From positions 1 to 6,430 of the forward strand of contig DQED01000379.1 of assembly GCA_003525525.1 (NCBI GenBank): 6,430 nucleotides of DNA, in the 5' to 3' direction. Every line of letters starts with the position of its first letter. Within the stretch, counting starts at the first letter, position 1. Origin of the DNA: Desulfovibrio sp. (lineage in GTDB: Bacteria > Desulfobacterota > Desulfovibrionia > Desulfovibrionales > Desulfovibrionaceae). Below, piece after piece: positions 1-6,430 of this stretch. Below the pieces are notes generated by a model. The model ran no database searches. It worked only from the letters and a program-made list of their open reading frames with translations, and had not been told where the DNA came from. The position numbers and the translations under genes were made by a program.

Positions 1-2130
1 TGCACTTTGAACTTGAAACCGCGCAACCAATGTTTCAGGGATAGTGCGCTCGTATTCGTAGATCAGCGACACGCCTTTGCTGTCGGCAGTGCGGGCGAAC
101 ATCGCAATCGTTTCTTCCAGAAGATCTTTAGGGCTGAATTGCGCCGATATGATTTCCAACTTATCGGCGTCGATGCGGCTTATGTCTAAAATGTCGTTGA
201 GCAAGCGTAAAAGCCTCTGGGACGACTCCTTGGCCATTGTCACGCACTGTAACTGATCGTCAGTGAGTGGCTCCATGCCCAACAGTTGGAGCATGCCAAA
301 CACTCCGTTAAGTGGAGTGCGGATTTCATGGCTCATGTTGGCCAGGAAGGCGGATTTGGCTTTGTTGGCGGCTTCGGCTGCACCCTTGGCCACCTGTAAC
401 TGCCTGGTGCGACTCGCCACCTCCTCTTCCAGCGAATCATTGACCTGTTTGATAGCCTTGAACTGCATAGACAAGGCGTCAGACATCATACGGAAGTTGG
501 CTGTCAGGTAGTCAATTTCCAACACCCGGCTTTGCAACAGGGAATGCTTCGTGACGCCTTGCGCCAGGTTAAGTGGCAGATTGGCAGTCGCTCCGGCCAG
601 ACTCTCCAGTCCCCGCATGATCCGGCGACTGAGCAGCCAAGCCAGTAGCAGCGCTACGAACAGGATCAGCAAGGCCAGGAACAAAGCCTTGGAGTATCGG
701 TCGTAGAGATATCTCTGGAAAGGGGCTGTGGGCTGTTCCAGGATCAACTTCCATTCACCCATACCGCCGATGGAGCTTTCAATGATATAGCGCGCTTGTC
801 GCCATCGCTCCATGATGCTCGTGTTTGGCGGCACCTCGGGCACCCATTGCGAGATGCCTCCGTCCTGGTGTGCCCAATTCCCCTTGTTACGTACAAAGGG
901 CTGCATAACCTCTAGTCCGACGACATTGGACATGATGACCTTGTCGTTCTTGTCCAGCAAAATATAACGCATGCCCTCGAGATCCATGTTCAGGTCAAGG
1001 AAATCCTTGATCTGGGACAGTCGTGGAACTGTGACGACGTAGCCCTCGAATCGGCCTCCGACAACAACCGGGGCAAGCATCAAGACGATCGGCACCGGAC
1101 CACCAGTCCTGCCGATCATGACTTCCGTAAGCATCGGCTTAAGCCTGCTCTTTAGCTCGGGCAGATAAGGGCGGTCTGCGGCACTCTTGCCGATGTTGGG
1201 CATCCCCATTTCGTCGAGCAGCGGGTAGTAGGCGGTAATTATGGCATCAGCGTTCAACAGGCCTGCCCGAACCAGGTTTGGATCGGATTTGGTCGCCTGC
1301 TCCAGGAAGGGCTGTACCCCTTCAGGCGGCAATGTGTGAGCGAGTTCTGCCAGAGTATTCAAGCTGGCCATCCGGTCCTCGATCCAGACCCCCATACGCC
1401 GTGAGATTTGCTCGCTCTTTGCAATTAACTGGGTGCGAATGCGTTGGTCGGTTTCGGTGAAGTCGCTTCTGCTGGCGATGAACAATATTACAAGCATAGG
1501 GAGCAGAACGAAGCTGGCCAGCAAAATATAGACGATCTCACGGTAGGAAAATCGCATGGATCGGGTCGCTAACCCATAACTGAAAATGATCACTCGCGCG
1601 ATTAGGGCGTTGGTTATTCCGTTGATCGCTTGTTTAGCCATTACGATCTGGGTGCTGGACGATGAACTGTGCATGGCGAAATAATATAACAGGAAAACCA
1701 GCGGAATGCCGATAAAAATCCAATAGAGCGTGTCGGATATCACGATGTTTAAGTTGCGGCGATATATCAGCCAACCGACAACGGCCGCTTCGGCGGTCAT
1801 GATGATGATGGCGTAGGGGTGGAACCAGAGGATGAACGTGTAGCTGGCGATCAGTGCGGCGGCCGTAATTCCCCAGCCGAGACCAAGAAGTTGCAGTGCA
1901 ATCATCGAGAAAATGCTGCCAAAGAGAAAATCGATATTCAAAAAGATTGGAAACTTGAGGTAGTTTCCGGCCAAGTCGGCAAGAACAAGAAACATAAATA
2001 CAACGAGCCTGAACTTCACGGGGATTTCTAATCCGTTTTTCGTTGCGTTAGCCGTCGGATTGTTGGCCCCATGGAAAACCGGAGTGAGCGATTCACTATC
2101 CTGAACCAACAGCCATTCCTTTCTATCCAT
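1..2130 (-). CDS. Membrane sensor histidine kinase: multi-TM N-terminal module, dCache-like sensor, HisKA (3' end cut by window)
   Basis: Partial gene: 710 codons from ATG at 2130 run open to position 1. It is a two-component sensor kinase that would sense a signal at the inner membrane or periplasm, autophosphorylate on His and pass phosphate to a response regulator. Visible layout: a hydrophobic N-terminal module with several TM segments (about residues 40-56, 64-83, 87-123, 134-152, 172-187), a further TM at 198-219, a periplasmic dCache-like region (about 220-480, with ADRPYLPEL at 318-326 and a [15 protein letters not shown] stretch), TM 482-501, a linker and coiled coil (about 555-590), then HisKA with the H-box [15 protein letters not shown]; the phospho-accepting His is residue 601. 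The ATPase N, G1 and G2 boxes lie beyond the edge, so a trailing receiver domain cannot be judged. The start is fixed by an in-frame TAA five codons upstream; AAGG (2141-2144) is the likely ribosome binding site. Codon third positions are mixed, unlike the G+C-rich genes to the right. The ligand and partner regulator are unknown. Confidence 0.93.
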   Translation of the reverse strand, partial: MDRKEWLLVQDSESLTPVFHGANNPTANATKNGLEIPVKFRLVVFMFLVLADLAGNYLKFPIFLNIDFLFGSIFSMIALQLLGLGWGITAAALIASYTFILWFHPYAIIIMTAEAAVVGWLIYRRNLNIVISDTLYWIFIGIPLVFLLYYFAMHSSSSSTQIVMAKQAINGITNALIARVIIFSYGLATRSMRFSYREIVYILLASFVLLPMLVILFIASRSDFTETDQRIRTQLIAKSEQISRRMGVWIEDRMASLNTLAELAHTLPPEGVQPFLEQATKSDPNLVRAGLLNADAIITAYYPLLDEMGMPNIGKSAADRPYLPELKSRLKPMLTEVMIGRTGGPVPIVLMLAPVVVGGRFEGYVVTVPRLSQIKDFLDLNMDLEGMRYILLDKNDKVIMSNVVGLEVMQPFVRNKGNWAHQDGGISQWVPEVPPNTSIMERWRQARYIIESSIGGMGEWKLILEQPTAPFQRYLYDRYSKALFLALLILFVALLLAWLLSRRIMRGLESLAGATANLPLNLAQGVTKHSLLQSRVLEIDYLTANFRMMSDALSMQFKAIKQVNDSLEEEVASRTRQLQVAKGAAEAANKAKSAFLANMSHEIRTPLNGVFGMLQLLGMEPLTDDQLQCVTMAKESSQRLLRLLNDILDISRIDADKLEIISAQFSPKDLLEETIAMFARTADSKGVSLIYEYERTIPETLVARFQVQSA

Positions 2131-2140
2131 GCTATGGTTA

Positions 2141-2144
2141 CCTT
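2141..2144 (-). promoter_or_regulatory. Probable ribosome binding site of the sensor kinase
   Basis: On the minus strand AAGG, within TAAGGTAACC, sits 10 bases before the ATG at 2130. The upstream frame is closed by TAA at 2143-2145, so this is the only upstream start available. The match to the anti-Shine-Dalgarno is modest and the spacing a little long. Confidence 0.5.
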
Positions 2145-2211
2145 ACCTAACCTAGCTTGAGCAATTTTCCCGCGCCTTCATACATCCGCCAATTGCTCAT
2201 CTTCCAGAGAT

Positions 2212-2240
2212 TATTTACAAATACATCCATCCGACACCAA
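2212..2240 (-). promoter_or_regulatory. Weak candidate sigma-70 promoter for the sensor kinase
   Basis: On the minus strand TTGGTG (2235-2240) and TAAATA (2212-2217) are separated by 17 bases, about 80 bases before the kinase start codon. Each box has only a partial match to consensus and the region is A+T-rich, so chance is a real alternative. Confidence 0.25.
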
Positions 2241-2271
2241 GAATTTCGTCACCAAACGGGTGGAGGACTGG

Positions 2272-2370
2272 ATGGCCAACCTAAAAGTATCGAAAACAAA
2301 TTTCATCGACGATGTCCAGGTCACGAAAGGCCTGTTCCTGAGGCAAACATTGCATCAGGCTCGGACATAA
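2272..2370 (+). CDS. Possible small protein (32 codons) or remnant of a larger gene
   Basis: ATG at 2272 follows GGAGG (2262-2266) with a 5-base gap, and the frame runs 32 codons to TAA at 2368-2370. The peptide begins MANLKVSKTNFIDDV and is basic and soluble-looking, with no TM segment. The same frame stays open upstream to 2161 without an ATG, reading for example TKNFVTKRVEDW just before the Met, so it could equally be the tail of a decayed gene. It lies divergent to the sensor kinase, in its upstream region. I do not recognise the family. A small inverted repeat starts on its stop codon. Chance is possible at this length; the good ribosome binding site is the main support. Confidence 0.27.
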   Translation: MANLKVSKTNFIDDVQVTKGLFLRQTLHQART

Positions 2371-2394
2371 CCGACGCCGGTTAGGTTCCAAACC
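2368..2394. repeat. Two adjacent short inverted repeats
   Basis: TAACCG-ACGC-CGGTTA (2368-2383) is a perfect 6-bp stem with a 4-base loop that begins on the stop codon of the possible small ORF. GGTT-CCA-AACC (2384-2394) follows directly. No T-run follows on either strand, so this is not a standard intrinsic terminator. It may be an operator or a chance structure. Confidence 0.4.
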
Positions 2395-2432
2395 ACAGAT
2401 TTTGCTTCTGATTTTTGCAGCGGCCATATTTG

Positions 2433-2450
2433 AAATGTCACATTTGTCAC
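2433..2450. promoter_or_regulatory. Perfect palindrome AAATGT-C-ACATTT with doubled TGTCAC
   Basis: AAATGTCACATTT (2433-2445) is a perfect palindrome around one central base. TGTCAC occurs twice, at 2436-2441 and 2445-2450, 9 bases apart, in an A+T-rich stretch. TGTCACC (2445-2451) also pairs with GGTGACA (2505-2511) as an inverted repeat 53 bases away. This could be a regulator operator or the worn end of a mobile element; no transposase gene is visible between the arms. Confidence 0.35.
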
Positions 2451-2645
2451 CAGCAGATAAATTTCATTAATTCAGAAGCTTATCTAGAAATCGCCGGCGC
2501 ATGGGGTGACATTTGGTCCAGTGGGCGACACAGGGCAGGACCAGGAAGGCCAACCGGTTCCGGTAAAATCACAGCACCTGTGCCTCAATAGGCCAGTTCC
2601 TGGGGCTTTTCCTGGACCAGGGTCAGACAAAACCGCCGTCAGCAG

Positions 2646-2671
2646 GAAACGGGGACAGATTTTTTCAGGGG
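2646..2671. repeat. REP-like motif with GGGGACAGATTTTTT core
   Basis: GAAACGGGGACAGATTTTTT begins at 2646 and runs into CAGGGG. Sequences of the form GGGGACAGATTT with a T-run are, from memory, frequently repeated between genes in deltaproteobacteria and often lie near Y1/IS200-like (REP-associated) transposases. Only one copy is seen here and no transposase, so the assignment rests on motif resemblance. Confidence 0.35.
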
Positions 2672-2705
2672 ATGCACCCAAAAAGTCCAAATGTCCAAAA
2701 TGGGG

Positions 2706-2743
2706 GGGGGGCGACCTCTTGAAAACCGCCCAAGCGACCGTGG
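2706..2743. repeat. tRNA-Ala-like direct repeat, copy A
   Basis: The core 2712-2736 is 25 bases: CGACCTCTTGAA, 7 variable bases, CAAGCG. It has the same length and ends as the anticodon-arm segment of tRNA-Ala at 3019-3043, and the same orientation. The flanks, GGGGGG before and ACCGTGG then TTTCTT after, are shared with copy B 106 bases away but not with the tRNA. It could be an attachment-site scar or a repeated hairpin element. Its stem is only 4 bp (CTTG/CAAG), weaker than copy B. Confidence 0.6.
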
Positions 2744-2811
2744 TTTCTTTTCTTATGCAACTATGCGTAAAATAAGGGAAATATTTTTGACAGGAGCGAA
2801 AGAGACGGAGA

Positions 2812-2849
2812 GGGGGGCGACCTCTTGAAAAAAATTCAAGCGACCGTGG
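2812..2849. repeat. tRNA-Ala-like direct repeat, copy B
   Basis: The core 2818-2842 is CGACCTCTTGAA, AAAAA, TTCAAGCG. It matches tRNA-Ala 3019-3043 at every base except the 5 bases in the middle, which in the tRNA are the anticodon and its neighbours. On the minus strand it forms a 6-bp CTTGAA/TTCAAG stem. It shares GGGGGG before and ACCGTGG after with copy A. It lies 201 bases from the tRNA segment, on the 3' side of the tRNA, where tRNA-targeting elements integrate. Confidence 0.65.
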
Positions 2850-2943
2850 AATGGTTTCTTGGTCTAACAGGTGGGCTGGCAAATGGTTCTGCCCTGGCAC
2901 ACACCCGCCAAACCCTAGTGTTGGCGCGCGTTGGCGCTTAGGC

Positions 2944-2980
2944 AAAGAAAAAGGGGTCACCGATTTCTCGGTAACCCCTT
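2944..2980 (-). terminator. Intrinsic terminator of the tRNA-Ala transcript
   Basis: On the minus strand AAGGGGTTACCGA, a 4-base loop GAAA and TCGGTGACCCCTT form a 13-bp stem with one non-Watson-Crick pair (2951-2980), followed by a T-rich tail TTTTTCTTT (2944-2952). It starts 11 bases after the tRNA CCA end, as expected for a single tRNA transcription unit. Confidence 0.88.
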
Positions 2981-2991
2981 GGCATTCTTCT

Positions 2992-3067
<76 letters not shown>

Positions 3068-3080
3068 GCAGCGAGAGGTG

Positions 3081-3108
3081 AAATTACGCGCGACCCGAAA
3101 AATGTCAA
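3081..3108 (-). promoter_or_regulatory. Sigma-70 promoter of tRNA-Ala
   Basis: On the minus strand a perfect -35 TTGACA (3103-3108) and a -10 TAATTT (3081-3086) are separated by 16 bases. The -10 ends 13 bases before the tRNA 5' end, leaving a very short leader. It is the best promoter match in the window. Confidence 0.8.
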
Positions 3109-3204
3109 GCGCTATTTCCGGCCCGCACACTTTTTTCCGCCCGCTTTCCTTCCAAACCCGTTTCCCGTACATACCGGCCGTGGCGTCTTCGGCGCAAACG
3201 CCCC

Positions 3205-3210
3205 AAGGAG
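3205..3210 (+). promoter_or_regulatory. Ribosome binding site fixing the GTG start of the first permease
   Basis: AAGGAG lies 10 bases before GTG at 3221. It decides the start: the frame is open further upstream, but that extension would run through the tRNA-Ala gene on the other strand and adds no family-like residues. The protein then begins [11 protein letters not shown] directly before the first TM segment, as usual for this family. Confidence 0.8.
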
Positions 3211-3220
3211 TCCCCAAAAC

Positions 3221-4219
3221 GTGCTCGCCCTGGCCAAACGCTTGCTGCGAAAAACCCTCTGGGTCGCCGGCATCTTCCTCGGCATCACCCTCATCTCCTT
3301 CGCCGTCATCCACCTCGCCCCGGGCTCGCCCACGGACATGCAGACCACCCTCAACCCCCTGGCCACCGCAGAAACCCGCGCACGACTCGAAAAACTCTAC
3401 GGCCTCGACCGTCCCCTCTACATCCAATACGCCGACTGGCTCGGCAAGCTCGTCCGCTTCGACTTCGGCCAGTCCCTCTCCGGCGACCACAGGCCCGTCT
3501 GGGAAAAAATCAGGGAACGCCTGCCGCTCACCTTCTCCATGAACATCGTCTCCCTGCTCCTCACCCTGGCCGTGGCCGTGCCCATCGGCGTCGTTTCCGC
3601 CCGCCGCCAGGGAGGCGCTTTCGACCGCGGCGCAACCGTCCTCGTCTTCATCGGCTTCGCCATGCCCGGCTTCTGGCTGGCGCTCCTGCTCATGCTCCTC
3701 TTCGGCATTTACTGGCCCGTACTGCCCATCTCGGGCCTGACCTCCATGGACTACGCCGCGCTCTCCCCCTTGGGCAAAGCAGGCGACCTCGCACGCCACC
3801 TCGCCCTGCCCATCTTCATCTACACCTTCGGCAGCCTCGCCGGCATGTCGCGCTTCCTGCGCTCCTCCATGCTCGAAGTGCTGCGCCAGGACTACATCCT
3901 CACCGCCCGGGCCAAAGGGCTGCCCGAACGCGTGGTCATCTACAAGCACGCCCTGCGCAACGCCCTGCTCCCGGTCATCACCATCCTCGGGCTTTCCATA
4001 CCCGGGCTCATCGGCGGCTCGGTCATCATCGAATCCATCTTCGCACTGCCGGGTCTGGGGCAGCTCTTCTACCAGTCGGTCATGGCCCGGGATTACCCGC
4101 TCATCATGGGCAATCTCGTCCTTGGCGCGGTCCTCACGCTTGCCGGCAACCTGCTCGCAGACACCGGGTACGCCCTGGCCGACCCGCGCATCCGCCTGGG
4201 AGGCCGCGAAGGTGCGTAA
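3221..4219 (+). CDS. DppB/OppB-type ABC transporter permease (peptide/nickel importer family)
   Basis: A 332-residue inner-membrane permease with a GTG start. With the next gene product it would form the heterodimeric channel of a peptide/opine/nickel-class ABC importer. Visible: a first TM at about 11-32 followed by HLAPGSPTD; the family's N-terminal periplasmic segment with [15 protein letters not shown] (56-70) and FGQSL (82-86); TM segments at about 105-127, 138-162, 195-210, 248-270 and 296-314; and the cytoplasmic EAA loop [20 protein letters not shown] (226-245), which docks the ATPase. The C terminus has the family's ADPRIRLGG. Length is usual for DppB. Codon third positions are almost all G or C. 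Genes for the binding protein and the two ATPases are not adjacent: upstream is tRNA-Ala, downstream is the DppC-type gene and recN. Substrate cannot be told from a permease alone. Confidence 0.93.
   Translation: MLALAKRLLRKTLWVAGIFLGITLISFAVIHLAPGSPTDMQTTLNPLATAETRARLEKLYGLDRPLYIQYADWLGKLVRFDFGQSLSGDHRPVWEKIRERLPLTFSMNIVSLLLTLAVAVPIGVVSARRQGGAFDRGATVLVFIGFAMPGFWLALLLMLLFGIYWPVLPISGLTSMDYAALSPLGKAGDLARHLALPIFIYTFGSLAGMSRFLRSSMLEVLRQDYILTARAKGLPERVVIYKHALRNALLPVITILGLSIPGLIGGSVIIESIFALPGLGQLFYQSVMARDYPLIMGNLVLGAVLTLAGNLLADTGYALADPRIRLGGREGA
4198..4203 (+). promoter_or_regulatory. Ribosome binding site of the second permease, inside the first permease gene
   Basis: GGGAGG lies 8 bases before GTG at 4212 and within the last codons of the upstream gene. 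It supports the GTG start, with the two genes overlapping by 8 bases (GTGCGTAA), and implies translational coupling. Confidence 0.75.
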
Positions 4220-5057
4220 GGCCGTCTTTTCCCGCCTGCGCCGGCTGCTGCCGCGCCACGGCATGCTCTGGGCCGGGCTCGTCCTCGTCGGCGGCATCTC
4301 CCTCGCCTCGCTTTGCGCCCCGCTGCTCACCAGCCACAGCCCCACCGCCCTCGACGTCAACGCCATCCTCCTGCCGCCCGGCCATGGCCATCTCCTCGGC
4401 ACGGACGCGCTGGGCCGCGACGTGCTGGCGAGGCTTCTCTACGGCGGCCGGGTGTCGCTTTGGGTCGGCTTCGTGGCCGTGGGCCTTTCCGTTTCCATCG
4501 GGCTGTTCCTCGGCCTGTGCGCCGGCTATTTCGGCGGGCTCGTGGACGAGGGCATCATGCGCGGCGTGGATGTGATGCTGTGCTTCCCCTCGTTTTTCCT
4601 CATCCTCGCCGTCATCGCCTTTCTCACGCCGTCCCTGGCCAACATCATGGTCGTCATCGGGCTCACGTCCTGGATGGGCGTGGCGCGCCTCGTGCGCGCG
4701 GAGACGCTGACGCTTCGCGGCCGCGAATTCGTGCTGGCCGCCCGGGTGTCGGGCATGGGCGCGCCGGGCATCCTTTTCTACCACATCCTGCCCAACGCCG
4801 CCGCGCCGGTCCTGGTTTCGGCCACCCTCGGCGTCGCCGGCGCGATCCTCACGGAATCGTCGCTCAGCTTCCTGGGCCTTGGCGTGCAGCCCCCCATGCC
4901 GAGCTGGGGCAACATGCTCATGGAAGGCAAGGAAGTGCTTGAGGTGGCCCCGTGGCTCTCCATCTTCCCGGGACTGGCCATCCTCTTCACCGTGCTCGGC
5001 TACAATCTCATCGGCGAAAGCCTGCGCGACATCCTGGATCCCAGGCTACGGCAGTAA
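4212..5057 (+). CDS. DppC/OppC-type ABC transporter permease (peptide/nickel importer family)
   Basis: A 281-residue inner-membrane permease, partner of the upstream DppB-type protein. Family signs: TM at about 19-39; the hallmark [20 protein letters not shown] (60-79); a TM block from about 84 to 158; EAA loop [20 protein letters not shown] (173-192); [21 protein letters not shown] (213-233); a final TM at about 247-267; and the C-terminal [13 protein letters not shown]. Length fits the family. The start is GTG at 4212 with GGGAGG upstream; the reading frame extends further 5' but only inside the preceding gene. It overlaps that gene by 8 bases, so the pair is probably made in equal amounts. 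Third codon positions are strongly G/C like its neighbours. Substrate is unknown. Confidence 0.93.
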   Translation: MRKAVFSRLRRLLPRHGMLWAGLVLVGGISLASLCAPLLTSHSPTALDVNAILLPPGHGHLLGTDALGRDVLARLLYGGRVSLWVGFVAVGLSVSIGLFLGLCAGYFGGLVDEGIMRGVDVMLCFPSFFLILAVIAFLTPSLANIMVVIGLTSWMGVARLVRAETLTLRGREFVLAARVSGMGAPGILFYHILPNAAAPVLVSATLGVAGAILTESSLSFLGLGVQPPMPSWGNMLMEGKEVLEVAPWLSIFPGLAILFTVLGYNLIGESLRDILDPRLRQ

Positions 5058-5059
5058 GG
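5056..5059 (+). promoter_or_regulatory. recN ribosome binding site overlapping the preceding stop codon
   Basis: AAGG, whose first two bases are the last two of the permease TAA stop, lies 7 bases before the recN ATG at 5067. The 9-base gap between genes and the shared sequence suggest that recN is read on the same transcript as the permeases, at least in part. Confidence 0.55.
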
Positions 5060-5066
5060 CGCGCAT

Positions 5067-6430
5067 ATGATCGAAGTCCTTCGCATAAAAAACCTGGCGC
5101 TCATCGACGATCTGGAGCTGGAATTCGGCCCGGGCCTCAACGTGCTCAGCGGCGAGACCGGCGCGGGCAAGAGCTTCATCATCTCGGCCGTCAACTTCCT
5201 CACCGGCGAGAAGATGCACCCCGACCTCGTGCGCGCCGGCTGCGACAAGGCCGTGGTCGAGGCGCTGTTCGTCATCGACGGCGAGGATCTCGTCCTGCGC
5301 CGCGAACTCGCCGCGGATACCGGCCGCAGCCGCATCTACGTGGGCGACGTCCTGGCCTCGCGCGAGACGCTTGCCGGCCTGCGCCCGAAACTGTTGCTCC
5401 ATGCCTCCCAGCACGGCCAGCAGCGCCTGCTCCAGCCCGGCTTCCAGGCCGCGCTCCTCGACGGCTTTCTGCCCGATCCCGCGCCCCTTGCGGCACGCAA
5501 CCGGCTGGCCCGGGAACTCCACGACCTCGGCGCGCGCATCCGCGACCTGGACGCCAAGGCCGCCGCGCTGGAGGAGAAACGGCAGTTCCTGGAATTCCAG
5601 CACGCGGAGATCGAAAAGGTGTCGCCGCTGCCGGGTGAGGAGGACGAACTCGTCGCCCGCCGCGCCGCCCTGGCCGAGTCGCGCAAGGCCGCCGAAGCCC
5701 TGTCGCGCGCCCAGGATGCCATCGAGCGCGAACCCAAGGTCCTCGACGTCCTGGCCGACCTGCACCGCGAACTGCTCCATGCCGGCGCGATCTTTCCGGA
5801 ATTCGCCGACGACGCCGAGGCCGTGGCCTCCTTCCGTCACCAGGTCAAGGACATGGCCGCGCGGCTGCGCAAAAAGCCCGCCGCCGCGACGTCGGCCGGC
5901 GACGCCGAGGCCGTGGAAAAGCGCCTGTTCGAGCTGGCCACCCTGCGCCGCAAGCTCAAAAAGACCCTGGCCGAGATCGTGGACATGGACGCCGCGATCA
6001 AGGCCAACCTGGATTTTCTCGACGCCTGCGCCCTGGACCGCAAGCAGCTTGCCCGGCAGGAGGCGGCCCTGGCCGCCGAACTGGCCGACGCCCTTTTGTC
6101 CCTGGGCGCGGCGCGGCGACAGGCCGCCGACGCCCTGGCCGCCTCCCTGGAGGACATCCTGCGGGGACTGGGATTTTCCAAGGACGTGCGCGTGCTGTTC
6201 GATTTTTCCCCGGCCGAGGTCTACGCGCCCGTGGCCGCCCCGGGCGAGGCGCTTTTCGAGGAGCGCGCGCGCATCCTCTGGCGGCCAAACCCCGGCCAGC
6301 CGCCGCAGCCGCTCGACAAGATCGCCTCGGGCGGCGAGCTGTCCCGCTTTCTCCTGGCGCTCATGTCCCTTTCCGCCGAGCCCGGCGGGCCGACGCTCAT
6401 CTTCGACGAGATCGACGCCGGCATCGGCGG
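5067..6430 (+). CDS. recN: DNA repair protein RecN (3' end cut by window)
   Basis: The first 454 residues of RecN, an SMC-like ATPase that acts early in double-strand break repair by holding DNA ends and sister chromatids and helping RecA. The N-terminal half-domain opens MIEVLRIKNLALIDDLELEF, with Walker A GETGAGKS at 29-36. HASQHGQQRLLQP (about 112-124) is the RecN-type segment that in relatives reads HGQHEHQ.LL. A long charged helical/coiled-coil region follows, rich in Ala, Glu and Arg (about 147-370). The C-terminal half-domain has the ABC signature ASGGELSR (420-427) and Walker B LIFDEIDAGIGG, with Asp447 and catalytic Glu448. RecN proteins are usually about 550 residues, so roughly the last 100, including the H-loop, lie beyond the edge. 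Codon use matches the permeases. No LexA box is evident in the short gap before the gene, though one could lie further upstream. Confidence 0.97.
   Translation, partial: MIEVLRIKNLALIDDLELEFGPGLNVLSGETGAGKSFIISAVNFLTGEKMHPDLVRAGCDKAVVEALFVIDGEDLVLRRELAADTGRSRIYVGDVLASRETLAGLRPKLLLHASQHGQQRLLQPGFQAALLDGFLPDPAPLAARNRLARELHDLGARIRDLDAKAAALEEKRQFLEFQHAEIEKVSPLPGEEDELVARRAALAESRKAAEALSRAQDAIEREPKVLDVLADLHRELLHAGAIFPEFADDAEAVASFRHQVKDMAARLRKKPAAATSAGDAEAVEKRLFELATLRRKLKKTLAEIVDMDAAIKANLDFLDACALDRKQLARQEAALAAELADALLSLGAARRQAADALAASLEDILRGLGFSKDVRVLFDFSPAEVYAPVAAPGEALFEERARILWRPNPGQPPQPLDKIASGGELSRFLLALMSLSAEPGGPTLIFDEIDAGIG

Larger units (their letters stand above)
2395..2950. other. Non-coding, repeat-bearing stretch left of tRNA-Ala
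   Basis: No frame here looks like a conserved protein. Open frames on both strands give low-complexity Pro/Gly/Arg-rich or Phe/Cys-rich peptides with no ribosome binding site or recognisable motif. What it does contain is an A+T-rich start with palindromes, an 11-bp palindrome CCTGG-A-CCAGG (2611-2621), a GGGGACAGATTTTTT motif, a G10 run (2702-2711), and two copies of a tRNA-Ala-like repeat. This mix is typical of scarred DNA beside a tRNA integration hot spot, which is an inference. Confidence 0.55.

Noticed and set aside
2484..2960. 158-codon minus-strand frame and overlapping plus-strand frames at 2506-2775 and 2851-3081
   Set aside because: No ribosome binding site, no recognisable motif, odd composition, and they run through the repeats, the G10 run, the terminator or the tRNA.
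4134..4784. 216-codon minus-strand frame opposite the second permease
   Set aside because: Shadow of a clearly conserved gene; composition dominated by Arg, Ala, Glu and His as expected for antisense of G+C-biased codons.
5046..5840. 264-codon minus-strand frame opposite recN
   Set aside because: Antisense shadow of recN, which has intact Walker A, signature and Walker B motifs on the plus strand.

Overview
The window looks like chromosomal DNA of a G+C-rich proteobacterium. The style of the genes on the right and the tRNA-Ala sequence suggest a Desulfovibrio/Solidesulfovibrio-type deltaproteobacterium (Desulfobacterota). This is an inference from style, since no rRNA or species marker is present.

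The window splits into two unlike halves at a tRNA-Ala gene. Left half (1-2130, minus strand): the 5' 710 codons of a large membrane-bound hybrid-type or classical sensor histidine kinase, cut by the window edge just before its ATPase domain. Its codon third positions are mixed and it is visibly poorer in G+C than the right half. Middle (2131-2991): about 860 bases with no convincing conserved gene. It holds a possible 32-codon small ORF with a good ribosome binding site, several short palindromes, a G10 run, a REP-like motif (GGGGACAGATTTTTT), and two direct repeats that copy the anticodon-arm region of the adjacent tRNA-Ala.

At 2992-3067 (minus strand) lies a complete tRNA-Ala(GGC) with encoded CCA, a good sigma-70 promoter upstream and a strong intrinsic terminator 11 bases downstream. 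To its right (3221-6430, plus strand) is a tight, very G+C-rich cluster: a DppB/OppB-type permease, a DppC/OppC-type permease overlapping it by 8 bases, and recN, whose ribosome binding site overlaps the stop codon of the second permease gene. The two permeases would form the membrane channel of a peptide/nickel-type ABC importer whose binding protein and ATPases must be encoded elsewhere. RecN is the SMC-like DNA repair ATPase and is cut by the right edge just after its Walker B motif.

The main point for a second look is the boundary. The tRNA-Ala 3' side, the two tRNA-like direct repeats at 2712 and 2818, the repeat-rich non-coding stretch and the change in base composition together suggest the edge of a tRNA-associated genomic island, with the sensor kinase on the island side and permeases-recN on the core side. 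No integrase or transposase gene is visible, so this stays an inference.
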